DNA of 64,000 bases, from contig NZ_JXMS01000003.1 of NCBI RefSeq assembly GCF_001672295.1, positions 119,306-183,305 on the forward strand, in the 5' to 3' direction. Made by a program: the position numbers and the translations under genes. The notes under the pieces were generated by a model. It was not told the origin of the DNA. It searched no databases and worked only from the letters and a program-made list of their open reading frames with translations. Positions 1 through 9,506 of the stretch are shown one piece after another; position 1 is the first letter of the stretch, and each line of letters opens with the position of its first letter. The DNA is from Halodesulfovibrio spirochaetisodalis (lineage in GTDB: Bacteria; Desulfobacterota; Desulfovibrionia; Desulfovibrionales; Desulfovibrionaceae).

Positions 1-813
1 ATGGGACACGATGACTCCGGTGAAGAGGAAAGCTTTTCCTCAGGACTGCTCGAATATCCTCACTACACTCGCCCAGTCGAGTTTGAGGGATTGACGGTTC
101 CCGAAGTCTTACGTTCCGGTGACCATAAGCGCATTGCAGAGTGGCGCAAGGAACAATCGCTGAAACTTACCCTGCACCAGAGACCAGATATTCTTCAATG
201 CGCCCCACTCGACGCTAATGACATGGAAACATTGAAGAATGAAGACAGAGAACGCATCGGAAGAAACCTTTATTGTGCACTGGTACACTATCCGGTTGTC
301 AATAAAGAAGATAAATCTGTTGCAGTTTCTTTGACAAATCTCGACATTCACGATATAGCCCGCTGTTCATGCACCTATGGTCTTGGTGGGTACTATATTT
401 CAACCCCGATTGAAGACCAGCAACAGATGCTTGCAGATATTCTCAAGCACTGGGTAACAGGGGCGGGAACAACTGCTAACCCCGATCGTGGGGAAGCCCT
501 ACAAATTATCAAGGGCGTCCGCTATGTCGAGGAAGCAATCGAGGATATTATAGAGCGTACCGGCCAACGCCCTCTACTGGTTGCGACGAGTGCCAGAGGG
601 GCTGGCGACATGCATTACGAACAAGTACGTGACGTAATCGTGGACCGACCGATATTGCTCCTGTTTGGTACAGCTCACGGTCTTGCACCGCAGATTCTGG
701 ATATGTGTGACAGAACACTGCGACCGGTCAGGTATCTTGATGGATACAACCACTTATCTGTAAGAACCGCAGCTGCTATCATCATTGACCGGATATTGGG
801 TGATGCCTTATAG
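1..813 (+). CDS. trmD: TrmD (tRNA m1G37 methyltransferase) C-terminal part fused to a second RNA-methyltransferase-like domain; 5' truncated by the window edge
   Basis: The first ~50 codons match the end of TrmD, the enzyme that methylates G37 of tRNA: a short acidic segment, the LEYPHYTRP motif, then [17 protein letters not shown]. From about residue 78 a second domain follows. It ends with a SPOUT-like signature ([18 protein letters not shown], then [18 protein letters not shown]) and resembles the RNA methyltransferase family I know as Methyltrn_RNA_4. This TrmD-plus-domain fusion is known in Desulfovibrio relatives. The ATG at base 1 is an internal Met, and the real start lies upstream of the window. 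rplS follows 58 bases later, the usual trmD-rplS neighbourhood. What the second domain methylates is not known to me. Confidence 0.88.
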   Translation: MGHDDSGEEESFSSGLLEYPHYTRPVEFEGLTVPEVLRSGDHKRIAEWRKEQSLKLTLHQRPDILQCAPLDANDMETLKNEDRERIGRNLYCALVHYPVVNKEDKSVAVSLTNLDIHDIARCSCTYGLGGYYISTPIEDQQQMLADILKHWVTGAGTTANPDRGEALQIIKGVRYVEEAIEDIIERTGQRPLLVATSARGAGDMHYEQVRDVIVDRPILLLFGTAHGLAPQILDMCDRTLRPVRYLDGYNHLSVRTAAAIIIDRILGDAL

Positions 814-871
814 GGCTCCCCGTAACGTAATTTTTTAACGCAGACTCGTGCTGCGAAAAAAGGCATTTAAC

Positions 872-1219
872 ATGACTATTATCGAAAAAATCGAACGCGA
901 ACAGCTTCGCATGGATATCCCTGAGTTTAACGCTGGTGACACTGTTAAAGTTCACATGCGTATTATCGAAGGCGAAAAAGAACGTATCCAGGTTTTCCAG
1001 GGTGCAGTAATTCGTATCAGCAAAGGTACAACCAACGCTACTTTCACCGTTCGTAAGATTTCTGACGGTGTTGGTGTTGAGCGTGTATTCCCTATGCATT
1101 CCCCTTCCATCGAACGCGTTGAAGTTGTTCAGGAAGGCCGCGTTCGCCGTAGCCGCCTTTACTACCTCCGTAACCTCAAAGGTAAAGCTGCTCGTATCAA
1201 GCCGAAAAACCGCTGGTAG
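872..1219 (+). CDS. rplS: 50S ribosomal protein L19
   Basis: This 115-residue protein has the normal bacterial L19 length. It begins [13 protein letters not shown] and carries the family signatures [19 protein letters not shown] and [19 protein letters not shown]19 sits at the 30S-50S interface of the large subunit. An in-frame GTG at 848 would add eight residues. The ATG at 872 gives the conserved N terminus and has an AAAGG-like ribosome site just upstream, so I chose it. It directly follows trmD and ends in a strong terminator, so trmD and rplS probably share a transcript. Confidence 0.97.
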   Translation: MTIIEKIEREQLRMDIPEFNAGDTVKVHMRIIEGEKERIQVFQGAVIRISKGTTNATFTVRKISDGVGVERVFPMHSPSIERVEVVQEGRVRRSRLYYLRNLKGKAARIKPKNRW

Positions 1220-1249
1220 TCTCAGGACACCATCAATTAGTTTTTCAAA

Positions 1250-1278
1250 GGGAGTTGGCGATGCCAGCTCCCTTTTTT
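1250..1278 (+). terminator. Rho-independent terminator after rplS
   Basis: A 10-bp stem (gggagttggc at 1250-1259 with gccagctccc at 1263-1272, one G-U pair) closes a 3-base loop and is followed by six T residues. Confidence 0.9.
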
Positions 1279-1348
1279 ACGGTCAACTAACTCTATATTC
1301 TCTGCGCAACACATGCTAGCTTAGCTACGGTAACGCAACGGTACGCTT

Positions 1349-2002
1349 ATGAAACAGAATACGCTTACGCTTTTTACCCCTTCATCCGAGGAAGCTGACT
1401 GGCCTACGCCGTTTGCAGGCATTGACGAGGCAGGTCGCGGTTGTCTTGCTGGCCCTGTTGTTGCCGGAGCCTGTATTCTTGATCCGTCCAACCCTATTGA
1501 AGGGCTGACAGATTCAAAAAAGCTTACGGAAAAACGCAGGCAGACTCTGTATCCGCAGATAAAAGAAAAAGCCCTTGCGTGGGGAATCGGCGTTGCCTGG
1601 CCGGAGGAGATTGACCGTATCAACATCCTCCAGTCCACATTCCACGCCATGCACCGAGCTGTAGAATGCCTTCGGGTTTCACCTGTCTTCCTTGCCATTG
1701 ACGGTAATGCAACTATTCCGAAAGAAATCGCAGGGACGATTGACCAGCAAGCTATCGTCAAAGGTGACTTGAAAATCCAAGCTATTTCCGCAGCCTCGAT
1801 TCTTGCAAAAACATTCCGTGATGATCTTATGGTCAAACTGGATAAACGTTACAATGGATACGGTTTTGCAGGGCATAAAGGCTACGGCACAAAAGAGCAC
1901 ATTGCAGCCATTGCCGCAAAAGGCCCATGCAGAATGCATAGGCTCACTTTCGCAAAAGTAAAGCCTGAGCCGCCAACACAGGAACAAAATTCGCTATGGT
2001 AG
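1349..2002 (+). CDS. rnhB: Ribonuclease HII
   Basis: This 217-residue protein has the RNase HII core [17 protein letters not shown] at residues 24-40. D26 and E27 are the first two metal-binding acids. It also has [10 protein letters not shown], the AIDGNA segment with the next catalytic Asp, and [13 protein letters not shown]. The enzyme cleaves the RNA strand of RNA-DNA hybrids and nicks at single ribonucleotides misincorporated in DNA. The start is the ATG after the rplS terminator. No strong ribosome site is visible, so a start slightly upstream or downstream is possible. Its stop overlaps the start of yraN by 7 bases, which suggests translational coupling. Confidence 0.95.
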   Translation: MKQNTLTLFTPSSEEADWPTPFAGIDEAGRGCLAGPVVAGACILDPSNPIEGLTDSKKLTEKRRQTLYPQIKEKALAWGIGVAWPEEIDRINILQSTFHAMHRAVECLRVSPVFLAIDGNATIPKEIAGTIDQQAIVKGDLKIQAISAASILAKTFRDDLMVKLDKRYNGYGFAGHKGYGTKEHIAAIAAKGPCRMHRLTFAKVKPEPPTQEQNSLW

Positions 2003-2400
2003 CAGATCACCTTGCAACTGGTACAGCCGGAGAAAACGCTGCGGCCGAATATCTTGCCGGACACGGGTACTCCATTGTCACCCGCAACTGGCGGGCTAAA
2101 CAGCTGGAGCTGGATATTATCTGTACCAAAGGTGATACTGTTATATTTGCAGAAGTGAAAACCCGCTCCTGTTCAGGTATGGGCACAGCGCAGGAAGCTC
2201 TGTCCGCACACAAAATTTCAAAGCTGTGCAAAGCAGCGCAGCTGTATATTTCACAACATAATTTATGGGATACACCCTGCCGGTTTGACCTGCTTGCAGT
2301 GACAAGAACCGGCAATACGTATCAGGTGGAGCACATACAAGATGCCTTCGAACTCTCCCAGCTTATGGGTGGTGGCAACACCGCTTGGCAACCATGGTGA
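1996..2400 (+). CDS. yraN: YraN/UPF0102 family putative endonuclease-fold protein
   Basis: This 134-residue protein has the family's restriction-endonuclease-like signature [20 protein letters not shown] at about residues 38-57 (ExD and ExK type metal site) and an N-terminal [12 protein letters not shown] helix. The family is very widespread but its role is not firmly established. The fold and its frequent position next to rnhB suggest nucleic-acid processing. The gene overlaps rnhB by 7 bases and rsmI by 59 bases, so it sits inside a tightly packed operon. Length is typical of the family. Confidence 0.9.
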   Translation: MVADHLATGTAGENAAAEYLAGHGYSIVTRNWRAKQLELDIICTKGDTVIFAEVKTRSCSGMGTAQEALSAHKISKLCKAAQLYISQHNLWDTPCRFDLLAVTRTGNTYQVEHIQDAFELSQLMGGGNTAWQPW

Positions 2401-3172
2401 TCTTTCTCCACGAGCGCGAGAAGTGCTCGAATCTGTCGATATGGTGCTTGCAGAAGATACCCGCCGTACCGGCCTCCTCTTTAAATCTACAGGTGTGACT
2501 GCAAAAAAACTGGTAAGCTTCCATGATCACAATGAAGAAGCAAAAGCACCCGGCATTATTGCAGCAATGGAAGAAGGTCAGGTCTACGCAGTTGTATCCG
2601 ACGCAGGAATGCCGCTTTTTTCAGATCCGGGTTTCCGTCTTGTAAAACTTGCGAGAGAAAAGGGGATCTGCGTTTCTGTTGTTCCAGGCCCGAGTGCCCC
2701 GCTTACCGCTCTTGCAGCCAGTGGTATCGCACCGCAGCCTTTTACATTCATCGGTTTTCCTCCGCGAAAAGCCAGTGATCAGAAAAAGCTTTTTGAAGAA
2801 TTTTCCAATCTTCGCTCCACGCTTGTTTTCTTTGAACGTAAAAACCGTTTGGCAGCAACGCTTCAAGCTGCCTATGAAGTTCTCGGCCCCCGCGAACTAT
2901 GTGTTGCACGGGAATTGACCAAGCTTCATGAGGAGTTTATTCTAGGCCGTCTTGAAAAACATCAGGAAATACCACAGGATTTATTAGGCGAAATCACCGT
3001 TGTTATCGGCCCGCCGGAATCCGGTGGTAAAACAAGTGAAGAAGAACTGCTGAAACTTATTGCTGAAGAAACAGCCCTTGGCGGCAAACCAAAAGAAATT
3101 GCCAGACGAGTCAAGGAAGAAGCTTCAGGATGGACAGTAAAAGCCGTCTATCAGTTTATGCAGGATAACTAA
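2342..3172 (+). CDS. rsmI: 16S rRNA (cytidine1402-2'-O)-methyltransferase RsmI
   Basis: This 276-residue protein of the tetrapyrrole-methylase (SAM) fold has the RsmI motifs in order: [16 protein letters not shown] near the N terminus, AEDTRRTG, SDAGMPLFSDPGF and VPGPSAPLTALAASG. RsmI 2'-O-methylates C1402 in the decoding centre of 16S rRNA. The ATG at 2342 lies inside the end of yraN. It gives the normal short N-terminal lead before the first motif, and no better start is available downstream. The acidic-basic C-terminal tail (roughly residues 225-276) is usual for the family. Confidence 0.95.
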   Translation: MPSNSPSLWVVATPLGNHGDLSPRAREVLESVDMVLAEDTRRTGLLFKSTGVTAKKLVSFHDHNEEAKAPGIIAAMEEGQVYAVVSDAGMPLFSDPGFRLVKLAREKGICVSVVPGPSAPLTALAASGIAPQPFTFIGFPPRKASDQKKLFEEFSNLRSTLVFFERKNRLAATLQAAYEVLGPRELCVARELTKLHEEFILGRLEKHQEIPQDLLGEITVVIGPPESGGKTSEEELLKLIAEETALGGKPKEIARRVKEEASGWTVKAVYQFMQDN

Positions 3173-3202
3173 GCCCGATACGTAGTACACTCAGGATTTC
3201 CT

Positions 3203-3961
3203 ATGCTTACTGCCCGCACTCTCATAACTTGCTTTTTCCGTACGTATCTTGTCGGTACGGGATTCAACACCCGCGGCCTGCAAAATACAGGTCTGGTGTT
3301 TGCAATGGAGCCAGGGCTGCGGGAGCTATATAAAAATCCTGAAGAGCTGCGCGAAGCCAGAAGCCGTTATCTGGAACTATATAACACACATCCGTTCTGG
3401 ACGCCTCTTCTCATAGGCGTATTTCTCTCACTGGAATCGCATATTGCCCGCGGCAACTTGCCGTCCAAAATGCTCAGTTCCGTGAAAGAAACAACAACCT
3501 ACACTCTTTCTGCAATTGGCGACTCCTTTTTCGGAGGCAGCCTGCTTGCCATGTGGGCTCTATCCACCGTGTGCATGCTGGTTGCAGGGTTTGATATCCT
3601 TGCCCTGTCTTGGACGCTGCTACTATTTGCAGCCTTGCAGGTTTTCAAATTCTTCACCTTTGTTACCGGAGTCCGGAACGGACTACAGATGATCACAACA
3701 CTTAAGAGCTGGGATCTTATCAACTGGGGAGACCGTATAAAAATGGTCAACTCCCTGATCCTTGTCCTCATGTTGTATATCTTCTGGCCGGGAACCCACG
3801 ACATTCCTGAGTGGTCGCTTATTGCGGGCACTTTACTAAGCGCAAGTTTTGTTGTGGGAAGACTGCATTTATCACGTGTATTGCTTGTATATCTTTTACT
3901 CTTTCTTATGTTTTTTATACTCCCGTGGATTAGCAATGTTATTCCACTTTCCCCAATGTAG
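3203..3961 (+). CDS. PTS mannose/fructose-family enzyme IID component
   Basis: This 252-residue protein resembles EIID of the mannose-type phosphotransferase system. It has an N-terminal cytoplasmic part containing GTGFNTRGLQNTGLVFAMEP, the segment SLESHIARGN, then KETTTYTLSAIGDSFFGGS, and hydrophobic C-terminal segments. EIID pairs with EIIC in the membrane to import sugars phosphorylated by EIIA/EIIB. No IIA, IIB or IIC gene is visible nearby, so its partners must be elsewhere. The gene lies directly upstream of HPr and enzyme I, 15 bases from HPr, and has an AGGA ribosome site. The usual transported substrate is a hexose. It could instead be largely regulatory here. Confidence 0.88.
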   Translation: MLTARTLITCFFRTYLVGTGFNTRGLQNTGLVFAMEPGLRELYKNPEELREARSRYLELYNTHPFWTPLLIGVFLSLESHIARGNLPSKMLSSVKETTTYTLSAIGDSFFGGSLLAMWALSTVCMLVAGFDILALSWTLLLFAALQVFKFFTFVTGVRNGLQMITTLKSWDLINWGDRIKMVNSLILVLMLYIFWPGTHDIPEWSLIAGTLLSASFVVGRLHLSRVLLVYLLLFLMFFILPWISNVIPLSPM

Positions 3962-3976
3962 AGGAACTGACGAACA

Positions 3977-4270
3977 ATGGAACCATCAGGTGAAAATAAC
4001 AGCTTAGAAGTAGTTGTTTGCGTAGAAAACGAGCTGGGGCTGCATGCACGCCCTGCTGGCAAAGTAGCTCAACTTGCGCAATCATTTCAGGCTGACATTG
4101 CTCTTTGTGTGGCAGATCAAAGAGCAGACGCAAAATCCATTCTGGACATTCTCTCCCTTGCGGCACCGCAAGGCACAGAAATTTGTATTAAAGCTTCCGG
4201 CTGTGACGCCAGTGAAGCCCTTGAACAGATCGGTCAACTTTTTCATGACAAGTTCGAAGGGGATACATAG
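3977..4270 (+). CDS. ptsH: Phosphocarrier protein HPr
   Basis: This 97-residue protein has the HPr active-site motif ELGLHARPAG, with the phosphorylated His at residue 23, and a DAKSILDIL segment whose Ser54 corresponds to the regulatory serine of HPr. HPr carries phosphate from enzyme I to the EIIA domains. It is slightly longer than the classic 85-90 residues because of an N-terminal extension of about eight residues. GAGGAA precedes the ATG. Its stop overlaps the GTG of the enzyme I gene by one base. Whether an HPr kinase acts on Ser54 cannot be told from this window. Confidence 0.94.
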   Translation: MEPSGENNSLEVVVCVENELGLHARPAGKVAQLAQSFQADIALCVADQRADAKSILDILSLAAPQGTEICIKASGCDASEALEQIGQLFHDKFEGDT

Positions 4271-6057
4271 TGGCTCGTAAAATTCTTCGCGGCATTCCTG
4301 TTTCTGCTGGTATTTCAATTGGTAAAGCCTATTTTGTTAACCGTCAGAAAGAGCGCCGTATTCCGCGCGAAACTATACCGCACCATCTTGTTGCAATTGA
4401 AACCCAGCGTCTTCGCAATGCCGTTGAAGAAGTACGGCAGGGATTCATGGATGCACGCGCGCGCGTTCCTGAAGAATTGAAAGAACATGGAGCCATTATC
4501 GACTCGCACCTGATGATTTGTCAGGACCCGAAGCTTGTCGAATCAGCAGCGAAGAACATTGAAGAACGTGCCATCACAGCGGAATGGGCGCTGGAGCGCT
4601 CCATCAATGCTATAGGCAAAGCCTTCAGTGCCATTGATGACCCGTATATCCGTGAACGAATGCAGGACGTACGTGTTGTCGGTGATAAAATCATGCAGGC
4701 ACTTATCGGTACCCCAAAACCGGTTGATCTTCCGGCAGGCCGCCGCGTTCTTATGGCGCATGACCTGACCCCTGCTGATGCCATTGAGCTTGAGCTTAGC
4801 AAAATTATGTCCTTTGCTACCGCTGAAGGCGGCAAAACTTCCCATACCGGTATTCTTGCCCGTTCCCTGCAGATTCCTGCCATTGTTGGCGTGGAAGACC
4901 TTGAAGATTCTATCAGGGACGGCGATCTGGTCATTATTGATGCCCTTAAGGGACTCATTTTCATCGATCCGAGCGAAGATGAACTTGCCCATTACGGTGA
5001 CAGAAAATACCAGTTTGAAGATTATCAGAAAGCCATTGTTAAACAATGCCATCTTCCAGCTGAAACTGTTGACGGGTACAGACTGGAAGTATGCGCCAAC
5101 ATAGAGCTTGCAGAAGAGCTTGTGCAGGTAAAAGATAATGGCGGCGAAGGTGTGGGGCTGTACCGTACCGAGTATGCTTTCTTCAATAAAAGCAACATGC
5201 CGGACGAAGAAAAATTATACGAGGAGTATGCAACCCTTGCAGAGCAGCTTGCTCCGCAAAAAGTAATTTTGCGTACCCTTGATGTAGGCGCTGACAAACT
5301 TCTGGACGAACAGGCAATGCTTGATGAAGCCAACCCCGCACTGGGATTGCGCGGAATCCGCTTCTGCCTGCGTTACCAGAACGTGTTCCGCATGCAGCTC
5401 AGAGCAATGCTGCGCGCCTCTGTTCACGGCAACGTTGCTATTATGTTTCCGATGATCTCCGGCTTAAAAGAGTTGCGTCAGGCACGTTTTGTACTTAACT
5501 CTGTAAAAAGCGAGCTTGATGCCGAAGGCGTCGCCTATAATCCGGATATTCCGGTAGGTATTATGATCGAGCTGCCAAGTGCAGTGATGATTGCTGATAC
5601 GCTTGCCCGTGAGGTTGACTTCTTCTCCATCGGGACAAACGACCTTATTCAATATTCGCTGGGTATCGACAGGACAAACAAACATGTGTCCTATCTATAC
5701 CAGCCGCTGCATCCGGCCATTGTACGGTCAATAAAATTTGTTATTGATGCCGCGCACAAAGAAGGCATCGAAGCATCCGTATGTGGCGAAGTAGCATCAG
5801 ACCCGTATTGTGTGCCGATTTTGATGGGCATGAGGGTTGACGGAATTTCTATTGCGCCGCAAGCTATTCCGGGAATTAAACGCGTAATCCGCCAGATTGA
5901 TATGGAAGAATGTATTGAGCTGCTGGGCGATGTTCTCACACACGCCACCGTATCCAGAATCAATACCAAAGTTCGTAAGCGTATTTTCAAACGCTTCCCT
6001 GAAGAACTGTCTTTCTTCGCATCACTCATTGAGCAGGATGATATAACGGAACCGTAA
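4270..6057 (+). CDS. ptsI: PTS enzyme I (phosphoenolpyruvate-protein phosphotransferase)
   Basis: This 595-residue cytoplasmic enzyme transfers phosphate from PEP to HPr. The N-terminal part begins [16 protein letters not shown]. The phospho-His lies in [16 protein letters not shown] at about H192. The PEP-binding C-terminal half carries [21 protein letters not shown] and the active-site SVCGEVASD (about C505). The start is GTG, overlapping the HPr stop, with AAGGGG upstream, so the two are translationally coupled. It ends in TAATG, overlapping the smpB start. Length is normal for EI (about 570-590). Confidence 0.96.
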   Translation: MARKILRGIPVSAGISIGKAYFVNRQKERRIPRETIPHHLVAIETQRLRNAVEEVRQGFMDARARVPEELKEHGAIIDSHLMICQDPKLVESAAKNIEERAITAEWALERSINAIGKAFSAIDDPYIRERMQDVRVVGDKIMQALIGTPKPVDLPAGRRVLMAHDLTPADAIELELSKIMSFATAEGGKTSHTGILARSLQIPAIVGVEDLEDSIRDGDLVIIDALKGLIFIDPSEDELAHYGDRKYQFEDYQKAIVKQCHLPAETVDGYRLEVCANIELAEELVQVKDNGGEGVGLYRTEYAFFNKSNMPDEEKLYEEYATLAEQLAPQKVILRTLDVGADKLLDEQAMLDEANPALGLRGIRFCLRYQNVFRMQLRAMLRASVHGNVAIMFPMISGLKELRQARFVLNSVKSELDAEGVAYNPDIPVGIMIELPSAVMIADTLAREVDFFSIGTNDLIQYSLGIDRTNKHVSYLYQPLHPAIVRSIKFVIDAAHKEGIEASVCGEVASDPYCVPILMGMRVDGISIAPQAIPGIKRVIRQIDMEECIELLGDVLTHATVSRINTKVRKRIFKRFPEELSFFASLIEQDDITEP

Positions 6058-6530
6058 TGAGTAAAAAGAAAAAGAAAAAAAGTGGCGGCAGTTCCATTGC
6101 CGTTAATAAAAAAGCACGCCGTTACTACGAAGTGCTTGATACACAGGAAGCCGGAATTGCTCTGCGCGGCACTGAAGTAAAATCCATGCGCGCAGGACAG
6201 GTTGCCTTCAAGGACAGCTACATCAGCTATAAAGACGGAGAAGCATGGCTTATCGGTCTGCACATTGCTCCGTACGAAAATGCCGGCTACTCCCAGCATG
6301 ATCCCGACGGTGACCGCAGACTGCTGCTCCACCGCCGTGAAATTGAAATGTGGATGAGCAAGGTGGAACAAAAAGGTCTTACCGTTGTTCCGCTGAAGCT
6401 TTACTTCAAAGGTTCACGCATCAAGCTGGAAATTGGTCTGTGTCGTGGTAAAAAACTGCACGACCAACGTGAATCAATTAAGCAGCGTGATGCTGCGCGC
6501 GATCTTGCGCGTCAGATGCTGGATCGATAA
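6057..6530 (+). CDS. smpB: SsrA-binding protein SmpB
   Basis: This 157-residue protein is the tmRNA partner in ribosome rescue. The Lys-rich start is followed by the OB-fold signatures [20 protein letters not shown] and [11 protein letters not shown], then [23 protein letters not shown] and a basic C-terminal tail ending in [14 protein letters not shown], which inserts into the ribosomal A site. The start overlaps the ptsI stop (TAATG). The tmRNA gene itself is not found next to it. Confidence 0.97.
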   Translation: MSKKKKKKSGGSSIAVNKKARRYYEVLDTQEAGIALRGTEVKSMRAGQVAFKDSYISYKDGEAWLIGLHIAPYENAGYSQHDPDGDRRLLLHRREIEMWMSKVEQKGLTVVPLKLYFKGSRIKLEIGLCRGKKLHDQRESIKQRDAARDLARQMLDR

Positions 6531-6542
6531 CTGTATTTTCTC

Positions 6543-6582
6543 TATGCCGGAAATAACGCATTAGTGCGTTCTTTCCGGCATA
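6543..6582 (+). terminator. Hairpin after smpB, possible terminator
   Basis: An outer perfect 11-bp stem (tatgccggaaa with tttccggcata) encloses an inner aacgca/tgcgtt stem. No long T run follows, so termination efficiency is uncertain. Confidence 0.5.
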
Positions 6583-6728
6583 TTCTGTTGTATGATCAGA
6601 TAGAAATTGAGCAGCAGACACTACTCCACCCTGCAGGCAACCATGCACTACCATCGGGTTGTCTCACTCCTGCTGCCGGATTTATGGCGTATCAGCCCTG
6701 ATCTACACTTTATATAGAAACGTACCAC

Positions 6729-6766
6729 ATGGCTGGGGTGTCTACCTCCAAATGTCATCCAGCCAT
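6729..6766 (+). promoter_or_regulatory. Leader hairpin just before the glcD ribosome site
   Basis: Atggctgg (6729-6736) pairs perfectly with ccagccat (6759-6766), followed by TTT. It ends 5 bases before the AGGA of glcD. The function is unknown. It may modulate expression of the glcDF pair. Confidence 0.4.
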
Positions 6767-6781
6767 TTTCAGGATAGATGT

Positions 6782-8161
6782 ATGTCGTTACTTTCTCTTC
6801 CGCAGCGTAGATTTTTACAAGACCTTTTCCCCGGCTCCGACTGTTTGTTATCGCCTGAGGAAATGGTTGTATTCGAAGCCGATGCAAGCCGTCTTGAAGG
6901 CACCCCGCTTGCTGTTGTCCGTCCGGAAACAGAAGAGCAGATTATTGAGTTGATGCGCTGGGCGCACGCCGAGCGTATGCCGCTCTACCCACGTGCCCGT
7001 GCCACCAACGTTGTCGGACTATGCGTTCCTCAAAAGCCGGGAATCGTTGTCTCGACACTGAAAATGGACAATATTCTGGAAGTCGACTCCGACGACTTCA
7101 TCACCCGCGTTGAACCGGGGGTAATCACCGGTGATCTGCAAAAACGTGTTGAACAGGACAAGCTGTTCTACCCGCCAGACCCTGCAAGCTTAGGAATCTC
7201 CACCATCGGCGGAAATGTTGCCACCTGTGCCGGTGGCATGCGTGCGCTCAAGTACGGCGTTACCCGCGAATGGGTGCTCGGCTGCAAGGCTGTTCTTCCC
7301 GGAGGAAAAACCATTACCTGCGGCGGGCGTAACCACAAAAACGTGGTGGGGCTTGATTTACTGCGTCTTCTCACAGGCAGTGAAGGAACGCTTGCGTTTT
7401 TGACAGAACTCACACTCAAGTTGATTCCGAAACCTGAATCAACCGCGTCTATTCTTGCCGGATTTGCCAACCTTGAAGAAGCACTTCACGCGATCAAAAT
7501 TATGTTTAAAGCAGGAATGCTCCCTGCCGCGCTGGAATTCATGGGGCCTGAAGTGCTCAACGCACTTTCCAATGCCGGAGCTGTTCCGTGGCCTTCCACT
7601 GTAACGGCATCTTTGCTGCTACGGTTTGATGGTTCGCATCAGGCGCTCAAGGCAGACCTTGAAAAAGCTGAAGCGATATTTAAAGCCTGCAATGTCCTGT
7701 GGTCTACCACCGGCATTGGCAAAGACGAAGAGGAACCGCTCTGGGATGTACGCCGTTCCATTAATCCGGCTTCATTTAAAGTGGCTCCTAATAAATACTC
7801 TGACGATGTCACCGTGCCGCGTGGCAAGCTGCTGAAAGCAGTAACCGGCATCCGGAAAATTTCTGAAAAACACACGCTGCCTATTCTGACCTTCGGGCAT
7901 GTAGGCGACGGTAATATTCATGTGAATATTATGTACGATGCATCCGATACGCAGGAACTGGCGCGAGCCAATGCCGCCAAGAAGGATATTTCTGAATTTA
8001 TCCTATCACTTCAGGGAACACTTTCCGGTGAACACGGAGTGGGACTGGTCAAGGCTCCATATGTCCACCTGCAACTCAGTGAAACAGAACGCTCACTCAT
8101 GAAGCAAATCAAACACGTATTTGATCCGCACTGTATTATGAACCCGGGCAAGGCGTTTTAG
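6782..8161 (+). CDS. glcD: FAD-binding 2-hydroxyacid dehydrogenase subunit (GlcD/D-lactate dehydrogenase type)
   Basis: This 459-residue flavoprotein has the PCMH-type FAD-binding fold: ARATNVVG, the FAD-binding run PPDPASLGISTIGGNVAT, then LLTGSEGTLAFLTELTLK. The FAD-oxidase C-terminal domain contains FGHVGDGNIHVN and SGEHGVGLVK. It oxidises a 2-hydroxyacid such as glycolate or D-lactate and probably passes electrons to the Fe-S subunit encoded 10 bases downstream. Reading could extend to 6659, but the ATG at 6782 has AGGATAG at the right spacing and gives the family start, so I chose it. Substrate specificity cannot be decided from sequence. In a lactate-using sulfate reducer, D-lactate is the likelier substrate. 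Confidence 0.88.
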   Translation: MSLLSLPQRRFLQDLFPGSDCLLSPEEMVVFEADASRLEGTPLAVVRPETEEQIIELMRWAHAERMPLYPRARATNVVGLCVPQKPGIVVSTLKMDNILEVDSDDFITRVEPGVITGDLQKRVEQDKLFYPPDPASLGISTIGGNVATCAGGMRALKYGVTREWVLGCKAVLPGGKTITCGGRNHKNVVGLDLLRLLTGSEGTLAFLTELTLKLIPKPESTASILAGFANLEEALHAIKIMFKAGMLPAALEFMGPEVLNALSNAGAVPWPSTVTASLLLRFDGSHQALKADLEKAEAIFKACNVLWSTTGIGKDEEEPLWDVRRSINPASFKVAPNKYSDDVTVPRGKLLKAVTGIRKISEKHTLPILTFGHVGDGNIHVNIMYDASDTQELARANAAKKDISEFILSLQGTLSGEHGVGLVKAPYVHLQLSETERSLMKQIKHVFDPHCIMNPGKAF

Positions 8162-8171
8162 GGATAGCATA

Positions 8172-9506
8172 ATGACACACGAAAACTCACAGACAACTTC
8201 CCCTGAAACAGAAAAAATGACGAAAAAAGAGCGTGAAGCTGCGTGCATTCTCTGCGGCAAATGCGTTTCTGTATGCCCCGTCTATTTAGCGACCAAACAG
8301 GAAGAGCTGGCTCCAAAGGCAAAGCAGCGCACCATTGCTGCGCTGAAAGAAAACAAACAGAAACTGCACGTTACAGACTGTAATAAACTTGCAGAAATGT
8401 GTGTTTCCTGCGGAAAATGTGCGCAGACCTGTCCTCAGGGGCTCAACTTCCCGCAACAGCTTGCCACCATGCGCGCCAAGCACTCCGGCTGGCGTCAGTG
8501 GGTATGGAACCGCTGGGTGAATCAGGGGTCTGTACTTTGGCCTATGCTTTCCACTCTCAGTAAAGCTGCACCGGATTCCAAAGGCAAAAACGAAGCAAGC
8601 CGCTTTGTGCAGTCTATCCAAGCCATGCAGCCTCCTGTGGATATCCCGCAATATATCTCTGTTGCACAATACGACACAGAACTTGCTAACGGTCAAAGCG
8701 TACTGCTCTTTTCCGGCTGTACAGCGAACCGTGTTCAAAAAAGCTGGAAGCAGAAAAGTGAAGCGATTCTCACCAATCTTGGATACCAGCTCGTTTCCGC
8801 AAAAGGACTTACCTGCTGCGGACTGACACTTGATCACGCAGGCGTACCGGACGCAGCACACAAAAGCCGCATGCAAAACCTGCGCGCATGGCGTGCTGCT
8901 GAGCGCCCGCTTCTCGTTACCTTCTGTGCGACCTGTTACTTAGGTCTTGCGGAATACGCCCATGACGATTCTCTGGACTGGGCTGAAGGTGAACAGGAAG
9001 CCTGGACAAACGCACTGCGTCCGCTCTCCACACTGTGGGGTGATTCTCTGTTTACTGTAGATGTTCCGGCCAACCTTTTCATCCGGTACCATCAGCCGTG
9101 TCACTGGCATGGTAAGGATGCCGATTTTACATGGCTGAAAGAAGTACTCTACGATGAGGTAAGTAAGCCTGACTCCGCATCCTGTTGCGGTATGGGTGGT
9201 ATTGCACAGCTTGGCAACCGCAAGCTTACTCGAAAGGTTGCAACCCGCTGCTGGGATAACCTTCTGCAACAGCCACCGAAAAAAGACGACAGTGTACCAT
9301 GCTACAGCAAACCAATGGGCAACTGCCTGTGCGACCTCTACGATGAGGAAGACGAAGACGCACCGGAACTGTGTGATGCTGTTACTCCAGAGTATCTTAT
9401 TGTCACCGGTTGCAGCGGATGTACACTTCAACTACGTGGAACCGCACCTGAGCACAGCGGTAAAAAAGTTAAGGTAGGCCACTGGCTCGATATTCTTGCA
9501 CCATAG
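8172..9506 (+). CDS. glcF: Iron-sulfur (CCG-domain) subunit of 2-hydroxyacid dehydrogenase, GlcF-like
   Basis: This 444-residue protein has two ferredoxin-type 4Fe-4S motifs, CILCGKCVSVCP (C25-C35) and CVSCGKCAQTCP (C77-C87). Two cysteine-rich CCG-type domains follow, with LFSGCTANRVQ...LTCCGLTLDHAG and SCCGMGGIAQLG as their signatures. A further Cys pair (VTGCSGCTLQL) lies near the C terminus. These subunits take electrons from the flavoprotein and pass them to menaquinone or a membrane carrier. The subunit lies 10 bases after glcD with no terminator between, so the two form an operon. No lactate permease is nearby. Confidence 0.87.
   Translation: MTHENSQTTSPETEKMTKKEREAACILCGKCVSVCPVYLATKQEELAPKAKQRTIAALKENKQKLHVTDCNKLAEMCVSCGKCAQTCPQGLNFPQQLATMRAKHSGWRQWVWNRWVNQGSVLWPMLSTLSKAAPDSKGKNEASRFVQSIQAMQPPVDIPQYISVAQYDTELANGQSVLLFSGCTANRVQKSWKQKSEAILTNLGYQLVSAKGLTCCGLTLDHAGVPDAAHKSRMQNLRAWRAAERPLLVTFCATCYLGLAEYAHDDSLDWAEGEQEAWTNALRPLSTLWGDSLFTVDVPANLFIRYHQPCHWHGKDADFTWLKEVLYDEVSKPDSASCCGMGGIAQLGNRKLTRKVATRCWDNLLQQPPKKDDSVPCYSKPMGNCLCDLYDEEDEDAPELCDAVTPEYLIVTGCSGCTLQLRGTAPEHSGKKVKVGHWLDILAP

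Noticed and set aside
1321..1836. 171-codon minus-strand frame opposite rnhB
   Set aside because: It is the antisense shadow of the clearly recognised rnhB gene.
6583..6781. Possible tmRNA gene beside smpB
   Set aside because: No tmRNA-like acceptor ends or tag reading frame could be found.
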